NCBI RefSeq assembly: GCF_000226095.1
Contig: NC_016472.1
Coordinates: 4,402,001 to 4,466,000, forward strand
Origin: Thermothelomyces thermophilus ATCC 42464
Taxonomy: Eukaryota > Ascomycota > Sordariomycetes > Sordariales > Chaetomiaceae
Length of the DNA: 64,000 nt
Reading direction: 5' to 3'
Shown: piece by piece, positions 21,535 to 32,376 of the stretch
Layout of the letters: every line of letters begins with the position of its first letter
Position numbering within the stretch: position 1 is the stretch's first letter
Program-made: the position numbers and the translations under genes
The notes under the pieces: generated by a model
Database searches by the model: none
The model's input: the letters and a program-made list of their open reading frames with translations, nothing else
What the model was told of the DNA's origin: nothing

Positions 21535-24500
21535 ATGATTGAGAACAAGCCTCGGGGCCGCCCACGGGATGGCGGTACTATAGGGGTTGGGAGCAACTGC
21601 GCCGCCAGCAGCCCGGAGGCGGCGCCAATGTCTGTCGACAAGCCGGATGCGGCGGGCCATTTGCCCATCGGTGAACATGGGGCAACAGACGGCCCGACTG
21701 CGCTTGGAAGAAAGCGCAAGTCGCCCGATGACGACGCGAGTCCAGGCAGTGGGAAGACGTCAGGTTTCCGCTCGGAGCATGTCGAGAAGAAGATAAAGCT
21801 GGCCGATGTCCACGCAGAGCAGTCTTCCCGATTATGGCCCGTAGCCAGCAGCCCCCTGAGCCGAGACAGGTCTCTCTTGCCCCCGGAGATCTGGCACCAT
21901 GTCTTCACCTTTTGCCCGCCCAAGACGCTTGGCAATCTTCTTGCTGTCAACAAGCTCTTCAACTTCTACCTTGATCCCTCGTCATCGTTTAAAAAAGAGC
22001 CGCATCCCTCTGCATCGTTAGGCGCACTCGGCCGTCTGGAGCCCAATGCCATCTGGCAAGCGTCGCGAAGACTGTTCTGGCCACAGTTGCCGGCCCCCCT
22101 ACGGTCAAAAACCGAGCTTGAGATGTGGCGGCTTGCATGTTCCCCTAGGTGCCAAGTTTGTGGCAAGCTTCCCGCTCAAGGCTCGGCTTCCCGTAACCCT
22201 CGCAGTCCTGGTCCCTGTGCCGACGGCGTGGCCGCCATCTGGGCCTTTGGCATTCGCACGTGCGCAGCCTGTCTCCTGAAAGGCTCGGAAAAGGTGCGTA
22301 AAGAACCTGTCCGATGACGGAGGAGTGAGGACAATCGTCATCTAATGGCATGCTAGGAGGTTGACCTGGAGATATCGCCCTCCATCCCCTCGGCGATTGT
22401 CCCTGCGCTCCCCTTCGTTTTCCTCACGCAAGAGCGCAGTGTTTTGTCGCCGACTACGCTCGAGTCCAGTCAGCCACCGGGAGATATGCAGCTCACAAAA
22501 CTGTTTTCAAAGGCAGACGTCGAAGCCCTATTGAAGGAATTCCTGCAAGTCAAAGACATGGGCCAAGGAACCGTTGCCGAATGGCTCAAGGGTCTCCCGG
22601 GAAGAGGCGCCAGCTTACAGCACGAGGCAACGAAATGGGAGAAGTGGGAACTGTCCGGAGGTGTCGTGAGGATGTGCTCGCTGCTGTATCCGGGGTACGA
22701 ATCAAAGACCACAAGCCGGTCTTCCCTGAAGTCATCGATCAATCCCGCCATTACCTCGACGTCAGCGCACGGTCGCCACGAACGAACCGCCGAGGAAGCT
22801 GCAGAGCTCAAGGCGGCCAGGAGGGCAGAGATCGAGCGACGATGTTTGCTTCTATCCCCGCCGCTAACCGCCGACGTCCTCCGCCACATCCCCTCATTTC
22901 AAGCCGCCACTCAGATCGTTGCCGACTTGACTGATGACGCATGGGAGCGTCTTAAACCGCGATTGCTAGCTCAGCGAGCAGAAGCAGAAAAAAACCTGGA
23001 GGCTGAGCGCGTAGCCGGGCTCAAGGACGGGCAGCAGACCCGGGAACAATCGAAGCTCCAGGCCACGCTGGCGGCGGATAAGGAGGCTCGAGACCGGGTC
23101 GACAAGGAGTGGGAGGACGTGCAAGCTCCACTGCGTGTGAAAATCGCCGGCTATGCAGACGAAGTCTTGCGCGAGAAATGGGGAAAGGGCAAGAAGGTGA
23201 CCAGAGAGAACTGCTCAAGGTTTGCGGTCGACTCGCTCTTATATGTCCGGGAGCGATTCTACGCCGACATCGCCAAGGACGTGGCGGAGGCGAAGGCTGC
23301 CGGGAAGACACCTACTCCCGACCCTCCCAATGGACCTTTCACGCAGAAATTGACGCTGGAAAACATGAAGTGGATCTTTGACACGAAGTTCAAACCCCAC
23401 ACCGAGCCTCTACGCAAAGAGCTGTTCTATTGTAACGGATGCGAGGGGAACTACAAGGCATTCGGCTTTGAGGGCGTCATACAACACTATGCGGCAAAGC
23501 ATACCAGTGCCCTCAGTCTGGGGAGCATTGTTGTGTACTGGAGGGCCGAATGGCCAGAGCATCCGCCGTTCTGCGCAGCACCCCGGTCAGCAAAACCTGC
23601 CTCAACCCGGCACACCCCAGGCGGCTTCGCCGTCAACGGAGGCGTCCCTCCCCCGGTCCAGTACGGTTACGCTCCATCGGCAGCCGTCCCAATGGCACCA
23701 CCCCCCCCTTATCCGCCTCCCATGGGTTACGGATACACTCCCCCACCGTACAACGTTCACTACCCGCAACCGCCGCCGCCGCCGCCTCCTTATCAGCCAC
23801 CACCTACGGCTCCTCCTCCATTTGTACCACCGCCCGACTACGAGCCAGCACCATCGCCTTATATACCCCCGCCCGCGCCCTATTCGGCGTTTCAGCCTCC
23901 GGCTATCACGTATACTACTCCGGTTGCTGAGCCAGTTTCTCCAGGTTTCGTACCTACTCAAGGCGGACAGTACGGTTACCTGCATGAACCGTATCCAGCA
24001 CATAACGCAGCAACCCAGTACACTTCGCACCAGCCCTCGCCTTACCCCAGTCTCTATCAAACCAAAGTGGATGACATTGCCCGCAATGCTCGCGACGTAT
24101 GGCGAACGTTGGGCGATATCCGAGATCTCCCTGGGGACATAAGGGTGTTCACGACCATCCACCATTTGGTGAAGAGATTCCAGTCTCGATTCTACGAAAC
24201 CCCGCCGCTATCCATGTTTATCGATGCTCTCTCTAACAACAGAGAGATGCGTCCGGTCCGCAATGTCAATGGCCTGGCTTGCCGGGCTTGCCGCCTAGGG
24301 CTCGGCAATGCAGCTTCGGCGGAGGAGGGTCGGAAAGAATTCTCGCTACCCCAGCTGTCGAACCACTTCCAATCCAAGCACATTGAGCCACTGCAGAGGT
24401 CACAGGCGGGAGGCGGAACCCTGAATTGGGTGACCGACATGGTCCTAGTATCCGATCTTGCCGCTCTCCCAGGCATCATCTCCTCGGCTAACGAGCCCCA

Positions 24501-25908
24501 GAAAGCCCTGATCTCGGCCGCATTCCCCGCCGCATTCGAAACGCGGCATGTCGCCGCCACTGGAAAGTCCTATTCTCCGCAAACCCGTCAGCACAAGGAG
24601 GTTCTTCTGAAGAAGACTCCCACCGATGCACCGGATACCTGCGATGGATCTCAGGCAGACAGCGGCGTCATCTGTCGTTCCAGTATTCCAGGGTCTATGA
24701 AAGCTACCACTCCCGCCGATCGCCGTTCCTCCGGCAAGTCACCTCACAGCACAATGCCGAGTGCTCCTCCAGAGGACGACCGGTCAGCGCACAGTGGTGT
24801 TGGTCGGCAATTTTCGCATAGCTCTGGACATAATCTCGGGCCGAGCAGGTTCGACGATCGGAAGAGGACGAGTAGCAAGTCGAAACGCGGAGAATCACAG
24901 GGCAGGTCATTCTCTAGCGACCGGGAGCCCGAGATGGCGTACCGGGAGGATGAAGAGACAAAGAAGCCCAAAGACGAAGATGGGCACACTGTGCGTCCTG
25001 CCGGCCGAGCCAGCACCCCTCCACCAGGCTTGAACTCCACAAGGCCCGAGAAACCAGGGATGGATGTTGGGCTTCAGGATCAGAGATGGCTTGAGCAGGA
25101 AACAAGGGCGTCGCGGCGACCCGATGACAGATACCCGCCCCCTTCATCGAACGAAAGGGGAAAGCCCAGCATCACGGCAGCGCTAGACTCATACCTTGAA
25201 AGAATCCAGTCGCCGCAGGCACAAACACAATATGGGACACCGGATGCTGCACTGTACAGGGACTACCGTGGTTCGGAAGAGGATCGAAACCCTCGGCCAG
25301 GTCCGAGGGCGCATGATCGATATGGTCGCAGGGATGTTGGGACGAGATCTCCGCCACCCGCTGGCAGATTTAGAAGTGCTAATGAGGGACAGGCTGGCCC
25401 CTTGTATAGAGGCCGGCCGGTGGCGGTTGAGGAGAGGCAAGAGGACGCGTACAGCCCTCGACGAGCTGAACCGAGCTTCGTCGAACCATTACCGCGCCAT
25501 GCCGAAGCAGAGCGTTTCGCCTTGCCGGCTCATCCGCCCAATGAACACATCCGGGATAGGGCGGCTCCAGAAGTCGATCATCACCGGTACCGCGAGGATG
25601 TGCGCATGCATCCAAGAGCGGCGGTTGAGACATACGAAATCGTGCATGTCATTGACGAACACGGTGAGTATTACATTCGGCGGCCGGCCCGACGCGACCC
25701 AGATCCGCGATACGTGTACGAGGAGCGAAGGGTCCGCCACGGCCCCGATCACTATCCTCCTCCTCCTCCTCCTCGTGAGCCAGTCTACGTTCCTACGCAC
25801 CGGCCGAGCTTGGCCCGGTTCAGTGCGGCGCCAAGTATTCGACCGGGTGACCAGCGGGTTGACCCGGCGTACTGGGAGGAATATGACCCCCGATTCCCAG
25901 CTGGTTGA
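21535..25908 (+). CDS. Large F-box-like protein with Cys/His zinc-binding clusters and proline-rich linker
   Basis: Two exons, 21535-22293 and 22357-25908, 1436 aa. The N-terminus MIENKPRGRPRDGG holds an AT-hook-like GRP core, followed by a lysine-rich stretch. An F-box-like motif spans ~105-140 (LLPPEIWHHVFTFCPP). A Cys cluster (CQVCGK ... RTCAACL) follows at ~205-248. Two further CxxC...HxxxxH clusters lie near residues 612 (CNGCEGNYKAFGFEGVIQHYAAKH region) and 896 (CRACRLG ... LSNHFQSKH). Residues ~680-820 are proline/tyrosine-rich. The last third is a charged, Arg/Ser/Pro-rich disordered tail. F-box proteins usually recruit substrates to SCF ubiquitin ligases. This architecture is familiar from uncharacterised fungal proteins and suggests a nuclear regulator, but no function is established. 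The intron (GTGCGT ... CTAATGGCATGCTAG) joins GSEK to EVDLEI. Confidence 0.8.
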
Positions 25909-27379
25909 AGGGGCCTCCCTCAGTGCAGCGACAGTCTTCTCCTCGCCAGCACACTGCTCGATTAGCCGACCGAGTCATTTCCTCCGAAGGATTTTGAGTT
26001 CTTAGCAGCCAGGTACTGCGTATACCCATCCGGGTTGTGATCTACAACTACGCCGTGTGATCTTATCCTTATGATCAAACAGAAGAGGAAGGAGAAGAAA
26101 GGCGAGACGGAGCGAAGAAAAGAAAACAAAAAGGAGCTTAATGAGGAGGCGAATAAGCGAACGGTTGCGGATTTAGATCCATTTACGGATTTGTATATTC
26201 TCGACATATCAACGGCGGCGATGTGCAGGACCCCGGGCACCGTGAAAAAAAAATTGCCGTTACTCTTTTAGCCATCGGATCCGGGTGAGGTAGCCACCTT
26301 GCCTATATGTACTAGTAGGAACGTAGTGTTGTAGTGTAGTGCTCAAGGTTCGGACAAGCTTCTGGGCTCTCTCGGCACTCCGCACACTTAGCCGGCTTCT
26401 GGGGAGCTCTGGAAGGGTTTCCCTTTCTCGACTGTAGGATTTATGCCTGCATGACCCCCGGGTTTTCCGGACGGAGAGGCAGCGGGTGAATGAAGACGGG
26501 GCGTGGGTGGTGGTGAGCAGGGTTGGTCGCCCGCCCGGCTTGAGCCTCTGGTCCCTCAGAGCCGCGCTTCTAACAAGCTCTACATGGGGCCACGACAATC
26601 CTCCCATCCACCCGTGAATAATAATGATATGTGTGCCTGCTCGAGTGGCCGTGGCCGCCGCAGGTCGCTCCCCTGGGCGGCCAGTCGAGCCCGCCAATCC
26701 TGCAGGTCCACCCAGCCGCGGGGGCGTAGGGCTACCAATCACGTAGGGGCTCCCCCTGAAACACGAAACACGCCAGGGGCAATGGTGGGCTGTCTGTCGC
26801 GGCTCCACCCCGCCCGGGACCAATCCGACACTTGGCACCGTCGTACAATACATCGATGATCAGTCGGCGGCTTTGGATAAGCAGTTATGGTGAGAGACTG
26901 TGAGACTGAGACTGAGGAAGGGAGGCCTTGGATGAATCCAGCAACTTTCCTCGGAGAAAGGGGAAGGGGGGGCCTCAGGGATGACCGCGTCGCCGTTGCC
27001 TGCGTGTCGTATAATATCCGTATGGCATGCCTCGAGACCTTTTCTGAGTGCGATACAACTTCACGTTTTTCTTCTCTGCATCCTTTAGCTTTTCATTTTT
27101 TTTTATTTTTTGGCCCTCTCGTGCCTTTGTCTGAGTCCTCTTTCTTTCTGCCTTCGCCGTACGTACCTTCCGTGTAAGCCGGATTTATATTTTAGTCCTG
27201 GTTGATCCAGCGCTTTTTCCAACTCCTCGCAGTCACCACCACCACCACCACCACCACCACCACCACCACACACCACAAGCATAGAGAGATCCGGCGTCAA
27301 GTGAGACGAGACCTCTTGCAGGCTACTTGCTCTATCCCTGCGTCAATCACTGCCATCAAGCAACACACAAATCGTAGCC
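25909..27379. promoter_or_regulatory. 3' region of the F-box gene and upstream region of the secreted-protein gene
   Basis: About 1.5 kb. TTTATATTTT near 27184 could be a TATA-type element about 195 bp before the next ATG. A CAC microsatellite follows (listed). Open frames at 26260-26860 on both strands resemble nothing I know. Confidence 0.4.
27234..27270. repeat. (CAC)n microsatellite in a probable 5' leader
   Basis: About 12 near-perfect CAC units lie some 110 bp before the ATG at 27380. If transcribed they would form an unstructured CA-rich leader. Confidence 0.9.
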
Positions 27380-28176
27380 ATGCGTGCTCAGACTCTGTCG
27401 GGCCCCCTCCTCCTCCTCCTCTTCGGCAGCCTCGCCAGTGCCTGCCCCTTGGCCGCGAGGCAATCCGCCACGGAAGTAGCCAGCGCTTCCGACCCCGGCC
27501 CGACGGATTCCGGAACGACGGGCGACGGGCCCAAGGCCGACATGGTCGCTATCATCAAAACTGTCTTGCCGACGTCGGACTCGTGCGCGGGCGCCGAGTT
27601 CCCGGACGAGTGCAGGACCGCCGAGCAGGCGGCGCCCTACGTCTCCAAGGCGTGCGCCGACCTGAGCGACGGCGAGTGCGCCGCCACCCTTGCCGTGATG
27701 GGCTACGAGAGCGCCGACTTCAAATACAAGCACAACCTCGGCAACAATCCGGGTCAGGGCACCGCAAACATGATGAGCCCCGAAGTGAGCTTCTTCTTTC
27801 CCGTGTTCCCTATTTCTGGCCTGCTGTTTTATATATATATACATATATATATGTATATTTTTTTTCGTGCACGCGGAAAAAGCTAATCCGTACTTCTTTC
27901 TTGCAGAACGTCCTTGCCTATGCCACGGACCTCTTTGGTGCGGACAAGGTCGCCGGCAAGACGCCCAACGAGGTCCTCGCCATGGTTACGCCCGACGAGA
28001 CCAACTTTGGCTCGGCGGCCTGGCACCTGAAAACCAAGTGCCCTAGCCTACGGGATGCTCTCAAGACCGGTACCGACGCCGCCTGGGAGAGCTACATGAA
28101 TGAATGCATCATGGGCGACAAGAATCCCAAGCGGCTGGAGTACTGGAATAGGGCTAAAAATGCGTTCGGTCTTTGA
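27380..28176 (+). CDS. Small secreted protein of unknown function
   Basis: Two exons, 27380-27784 and 27907-28176, 224 aa. A clear signal peptide (MRAQTLSGPLLLLLFGSLASA) is followed by CPLAARQ, whose AAR could mark a further processing step, and a Ser/Thr/Gly-rich spacer to ~residue 50. The mature part contains about six Cys residues (SCAGAEF, DECRT, KACAD, GECAA, TKCPS, NECIM), enough for three disulfides, plus GQGTANMMSPENVLAYA. I recognise this as a type of conserved small fungal secreted protein but cannot name a family or activity. An extracellular or effector-like role is only a guess. The 122-bp intron contains a TA-rich dinucleotide tract. It lies convergent to a secreted amylase; no shared function is shown. 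Confidence 0.8.
27829..27871. repeat. TA dinucleotide tract inside an intron
   Basis: Alternating TA/TATACATATATATGTATA followed by a T run lies within the single intron of the secreted-protein gene, upstream of its TTGCAG acceptor. The T run may serve as polypyrimidine tract. Confidence 0.8.
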
Positions 28177-28585
28177 ACTTTGCAGGCCAAAGGAAGCTGG
28201 TCTTCTTTGCGCTCTGTTTTCTCTCTCTTACCTTTCCCCCGTCTTTTCCTCCTGTCCTTGGGGACGCAGGCTGCGGCAAGTGTTAGAACAATTTCCCATC
28301 TTAGATTTTTTTTCACCATCATGGTATTTATGGGTGTCTCTATAGACGGGTAGTTGTTGTTACATTGGTAGCTGGGATCGTCATCCCTTGAGAAATGCAA
28401 TGCTTGACATTTACGGCAGCGGCTGCCCGCTGTCTCTTCGCACTAGGTGTTCGATACCGCATTTTATCCAACCCCCCCTTTTCCTATCTCTCTCCCTCGC
28501 TCCTCCCCTTTCCAACAACCTAATCCCAGCCGCCCCCTTTAAGAAGGACATCCCAAAGGTCACCCCAGTCACCCCAGTCACCCCA
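28177..28585. other. Convergent 3' region between secreted-protein and amylase genes
   Basis: About 0.4 kb with T- and C-rich stretches and a short tandem CACCCCAGT repeat near 28560-28585, just beyond the amylase stop. No gene is seen. Confidence 0.5.
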
Positions 28586-31442
28586 TCATCTCCAGGTGCT
28601 GCTCACAGTTGCGGTCGCGCAGGGGACATTGTAGGTGCGATTTGGATCCGCCTCCCAAGTCACCGTCCCGGACTGGCTCACCTTGATGTACTTGTACTCA
28701 ATCGCTGTCCCGGGGGCAAGCCGGACGACGACAGACCACAGCGGATTGCTCGATGTGTATCGCGACGCGTCGAGTGTGACTGCGCTGGCAGGGTTCCAGT
28801 TGCCGAGTTCGGGAACGTTGCCGACGCTACCACAGCTCCGAATTAGGTTTTCTGAAAGGAGAGAAAGATATATAAAAAGAAACAAGACTGCGCGGGCCAA
28901 GTGCTCCTCCTCCCAAAATGCATCAACTTACACCTTGACCGTCTCCCCCCACACGGTGGTCACCAGTTCGTTGAAGGTGATGTCGACGGCAGACAGGGTG
29001 CAAGCGGGGCCGCCTAAATCATCATGTTCAGTCGCTGCCTCCGGCTCCTCTTGTCCAACCTCCCCGCGGCGAGAGTCGACGCGGCACTCTTACCTGCGGA
29101 GGTTGTCGGCACCGGCGTTGCTCCAGGGGTCGTGGTGACCCCGGTATCCGAGTCCTGGCAGAGGTCGCTGCCGGCGAGACGAGGTTTGGGATACAGCACG
29201 CGCGGGAGCCCGTCGGCCAGGGTCACGGTGAGGCCGCCGTTCGAGTCTGTGGTATAGGCGGTGCAGCTCAGGACGTCGACGAGCGCCTGGTTCGCCTCGA
29301 AGCCCGTGGCAGACGAAGCCAGAGTGACGGACGCCGAGGATGATGCCCCAACGTTAGTGAATATGCTCACGACCTGGTACCCGGCGTTGCCCTTGCGCAT
29401 GGCGATGGTGTGGCTATCCGAGTAGATGGATTTGCTCTTGTAGGAGAGATAGTCCTTGTCCTGTGCTATGGCTCGTGCCCGAATCTGATTGAGTTTGGTG
29501 ATCCATTGGTAGAACTCCGAGCTCGTCGAATAGCCGGAAGTCCAGAGCGCCTCGCGGTTCGAAGGGGTTCCGGAGCCCGCGTAGTACTGCTCCTGCCCTT
29601 GGTAAATGATCGGGATGCCTGCCACGAATGGTCAGCCTCCCCCCACGTTATAGGACAAGGAAAAGGCTTTATAAAGCATGACGCGGCCGTTTACTTACCG
29701 TCTTTGAGCATCGTAAAGGCGATCGCCTGCGCGTCAAAGCGTCCCGCTCACGTTAGTAAGCCCCCTATCTCCGAGACGAAAACGAATCGCCTCTGAATCT
29801 GTAACGAGTGCTCACATTTTTTGCAAGTGCCTAGCCGAGGGGGAGGATTGTCAGCATAGGGCGGAAGGGGCGGAGTTTAAGGGAAGGGACCTATCCACCA
29901 ACCTTATCCTTGGTGAAAGACGGGAATCTCTCCACGTCGTGGTTCTCCAGAAAAGAGCCGTACAGGCTGAGGTCTCGTGCAGTATTCTGCAGATTGTTGA
30001 GACCAGAAACAAGCTCGCTAATACTCCCGCTGGTGGACTGGAATGCTCTGAGTACCCAATAGTAACTGCACCGCGCAAAGTCAGAAAATTGGATAAAGGC
30101 GAGTCGTGGAAGAGCTGCTCCTTCTCACCTAGGATAGTCGAGCACTCCGTCGAAATAGTCCTGGTAAGGAGCCACGTATGCGGGGTCTCCGTGGAAGACT
30201 TCGCCCAGGAGATAGACACCCGCTGCGTCTGAGAAACCGGGCCAGAAGGACGTCTCGACGTGTTTTGCGCTATCAACTCGAAGGCCGTCACTGCAAACGC
30301 CGGGGAGTGTGAGTTGTGCTCGGGGAAGAGCCAGTCTGGAGGTCTACTCGGGGGTTCACTTACACGGAATAGTTAGAGACCAGCTGGGCCACCCAATCGT
30401 TCCAGATGCGTCGCACGTTATCGCTATCATCATGACCTGTCAGGGGGAAACATTGCTCCGTGGCCATGCCTGGGGGAAGGAACACTCACTCCTCGGTGCG
30501 CAGATCCGGTAAGCTGGGATACGTGAGCCTCGAGGTCCACAAGAGGGATACAATCACATAGATCCTGGCCCAGCATACCTGACAATGTCGCTGCCTTGCC
30601 AACACCTAGAGCCGTGTGTGTCAGCAGTCGCCCTTGGGGCGGGAGCGGGTAGAGTCTGGCCGGGCGTACGCACACTTCGACAGACGTCTGATTGTCGTAG
30701 TTGATGGAGCAATACGGGTGATAATACGATGACTGCGGATGCCGCTAATCAGCCGACTGCCGTCCCTCCCTCTTGCTCGTGTCGCATGATGCGAGATCGA
30801 GAGGTAGCGAGATATTTACCGAGGAGAAGGGGTTAAACTGGCTGTAGTCGACGCATGTACCGCAACCCATGTACGCCATGTGGTTCGTGACGATGTCGAC
30901 CATGAGATACTGGAACAAAGACGCGGATCAGCAAATTACCGGGGGACCGGGCAGTATCGCACATTCACGCTCACCATGCCCCTGGAGTGCAGCTCTCTAG
31001 ACAGCTCCACTAGGTCGTCGGCAGTTCCGAAGGCCGGGTTGACCGCCCAAATGTCCTGCGCCCAGTAGCCGTGGTAGGACGACCTGGGGTTTTCGTAGGT
31101 AAGCAAGATCATCGGCGAATCGCGACGGTGCTGGTGAGCTCACCCGTCCTTAGAGTTGCCATCGATCTGCTTCACGACCGGGGAGATCCACACGGCCGTG
31201 AACCCCATCCCTTGGATGTAGTCGAGCTTGGATATCAGTCCTTTCCACGTGCCCCCACAGTAAGCCTGATCGGCCGTGTTGCAGGGCGCCGTCGTTGAGA
31301 GGTCGGTCCGGGCGAATCTGTCGGTGACGACCTGGTAGATGGACTGCTTCCGCCACTCGGCGGCGGGAAGCGCAGAAACCCCGGGGCCCCCCAGGAGAGA
31401 CCCTGCTAGGAGGCAGAGGAGGGCGTGGCCAAGGCCAGACAT
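28586..31442 (-). CDS. Secreted alpha-amylase (GH13) with C-terminal CBM20 starch-binding domain
   Basis: Fourteen exons: 31442-31144, 31083-30975, 30909-30820, 30732-30674, 30605-30579, 30513-30490, 30423-30364, 30290-30129, 30065-29903, 29830-29816, 29726-29699, 29618-29094, 29013-28932 and 28835-28586, summing to 630 aa. A signal peptide ([18 protein letters not shown]...) precedes [17 protein letters not shown]. Catalytic residues are Asp229 in GLRVDSAKH, Glu253 in LLGEVF and Asp320 in ENHD. Their spacing (24 and 67) equals that of Aspergillus Taka-amylase (206, 230, 297). A Thr/Pro linker ([12 protein letters not shown]) leads to CBM20 ([11 protein letters not shown] ... VPELGNWNP ... 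WEADPNRTY). It would hydrolyse internal alpha-1,4 bonds of raw starch outside the cell. The acceptor before exon 14 (TTCGGAG) is weak and the least sure junction. Four exons are 15-28 nt long. Confidence 0.93.
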
Positions 31443-31510
31443 CTTCTCGAGGCGTTGGCAGGTCCCACCTGGTGATGTGATCTGGTACGTTTAGGGATCG
31501 CAGCGTACCT

Positions 31511-31517
31511 CTTTTAT
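31511..31517 (-). promoter_or_regulatory. TATA-like element (ATAAAAG) of the amylase gene
   Basis: Read on the minus strand, CATAAAAG lies about 70 bp before the amylase ATG at 31442, a usual distance for a fungal TATA box with a short leader. Confidence 0.55.
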
Positions 31518-31664
31518 GAGGTGAGAGGAGACGTCACAAGAAACCCGCGGCACTTTCCGGAGCTGGCGCACTCGAGATCGAGGCCCCTTTTCTCAAAGGG
31601 GAGCACCAGGCCTTCATATAGCGATCTTTGGCACCTCGGATCCCTAGGGAGCCGCAGAAGCGAA

Positions 31665-31678
31665 CCGTCGAGGCGCCG
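31665..31678 (-). promoter_or_regulatory. CGGN8CGG site, possible AmyR binding site
   Basis: CCG-N8-CCG on the plus strand, i.e. CGG-N8-CGG on the amylase strand, lies about 220 bp before its ATG. In Aspergillus the starch regulator AmyR binds CGGN8CGG upstream of amylase genes. One match in GC-rich DNA can be chance. Confidence 0.4.
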
Positions 31679-32376
31679 CCGCTCACGCCGCAGCTCATGC
31701 CGCAAGGTCCAAGACGCCAATCGACCGAGATGGACAGGAGGAAGTCGAGTTGAGACCGCAGCTCTTTGCTCGAATCGGCCCGTCCGAGCTCATACCCGGT
31801 GTTCCCTGGACAGGCCGAGTAGCAGCGAACGTACCCCCGGGGTAGCAGGTAACACGGGGGGTTTCCGAAACAGGCAACGCGATCCCGAAGACCGCGCCGG
31901 CGATCCCCCGCTTCACTCCATGCTCGGGTGCGCTTGCACGCAACTGCCGCCCGGGGCCCCGCAGAGCCGCACTCGGTGGTATAGTACAAAAGGGCCGAAT
32001 GCGCTTGCGAGGTATTCTAACCAAGGCATTGGAGCAACCCGCAGCGCAGTCTCAGACCGCGGCATTGTGGCTCACGTGGGAAACCCTGTACATACAGTCC
32101 TTTTCTCTCCGAATAGAACTGTAGCTGGCATTCTGAAACGGCTGCCTCCTTCAATTATTCACTGCTAGAAATGAGTGAGAATGGGGGTTGTAGAGTACTT
32201 CGATACACATAAGTGGGGATCAACCGTTGACATACCACCGAATTCTATCCGAACCCCTTCTGTTTGCTCGTGACCACCCCCATCGTTTCCCTCGGGTACC
32301 ACCCACACAACCCTATGCCCGATTACCCAGTATGTAAACTTCCTTTTTCAAGCCCCGTCCATCAGACGATGGCACT

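Larger units (their letters stand above)
31443..32376. promoter_or_regulatory. Amylase promoter region and 3' region of the Zn2Cys6 gene
   Basis: About 0.9 kb. It contains the TATA-like and CGGN8CGG sites listed separately. Open frames on both strands here look like chance reading of GC-rich DNA. Confidence 0.5.

Noticed and set aside
27197-27210. CCTGGTTGATCCAG resembles the 5' end of 18S rRNA
   Set aside because: The match is about 12 bases and the following sequence is unrelated to rRNA. It is a chance match.
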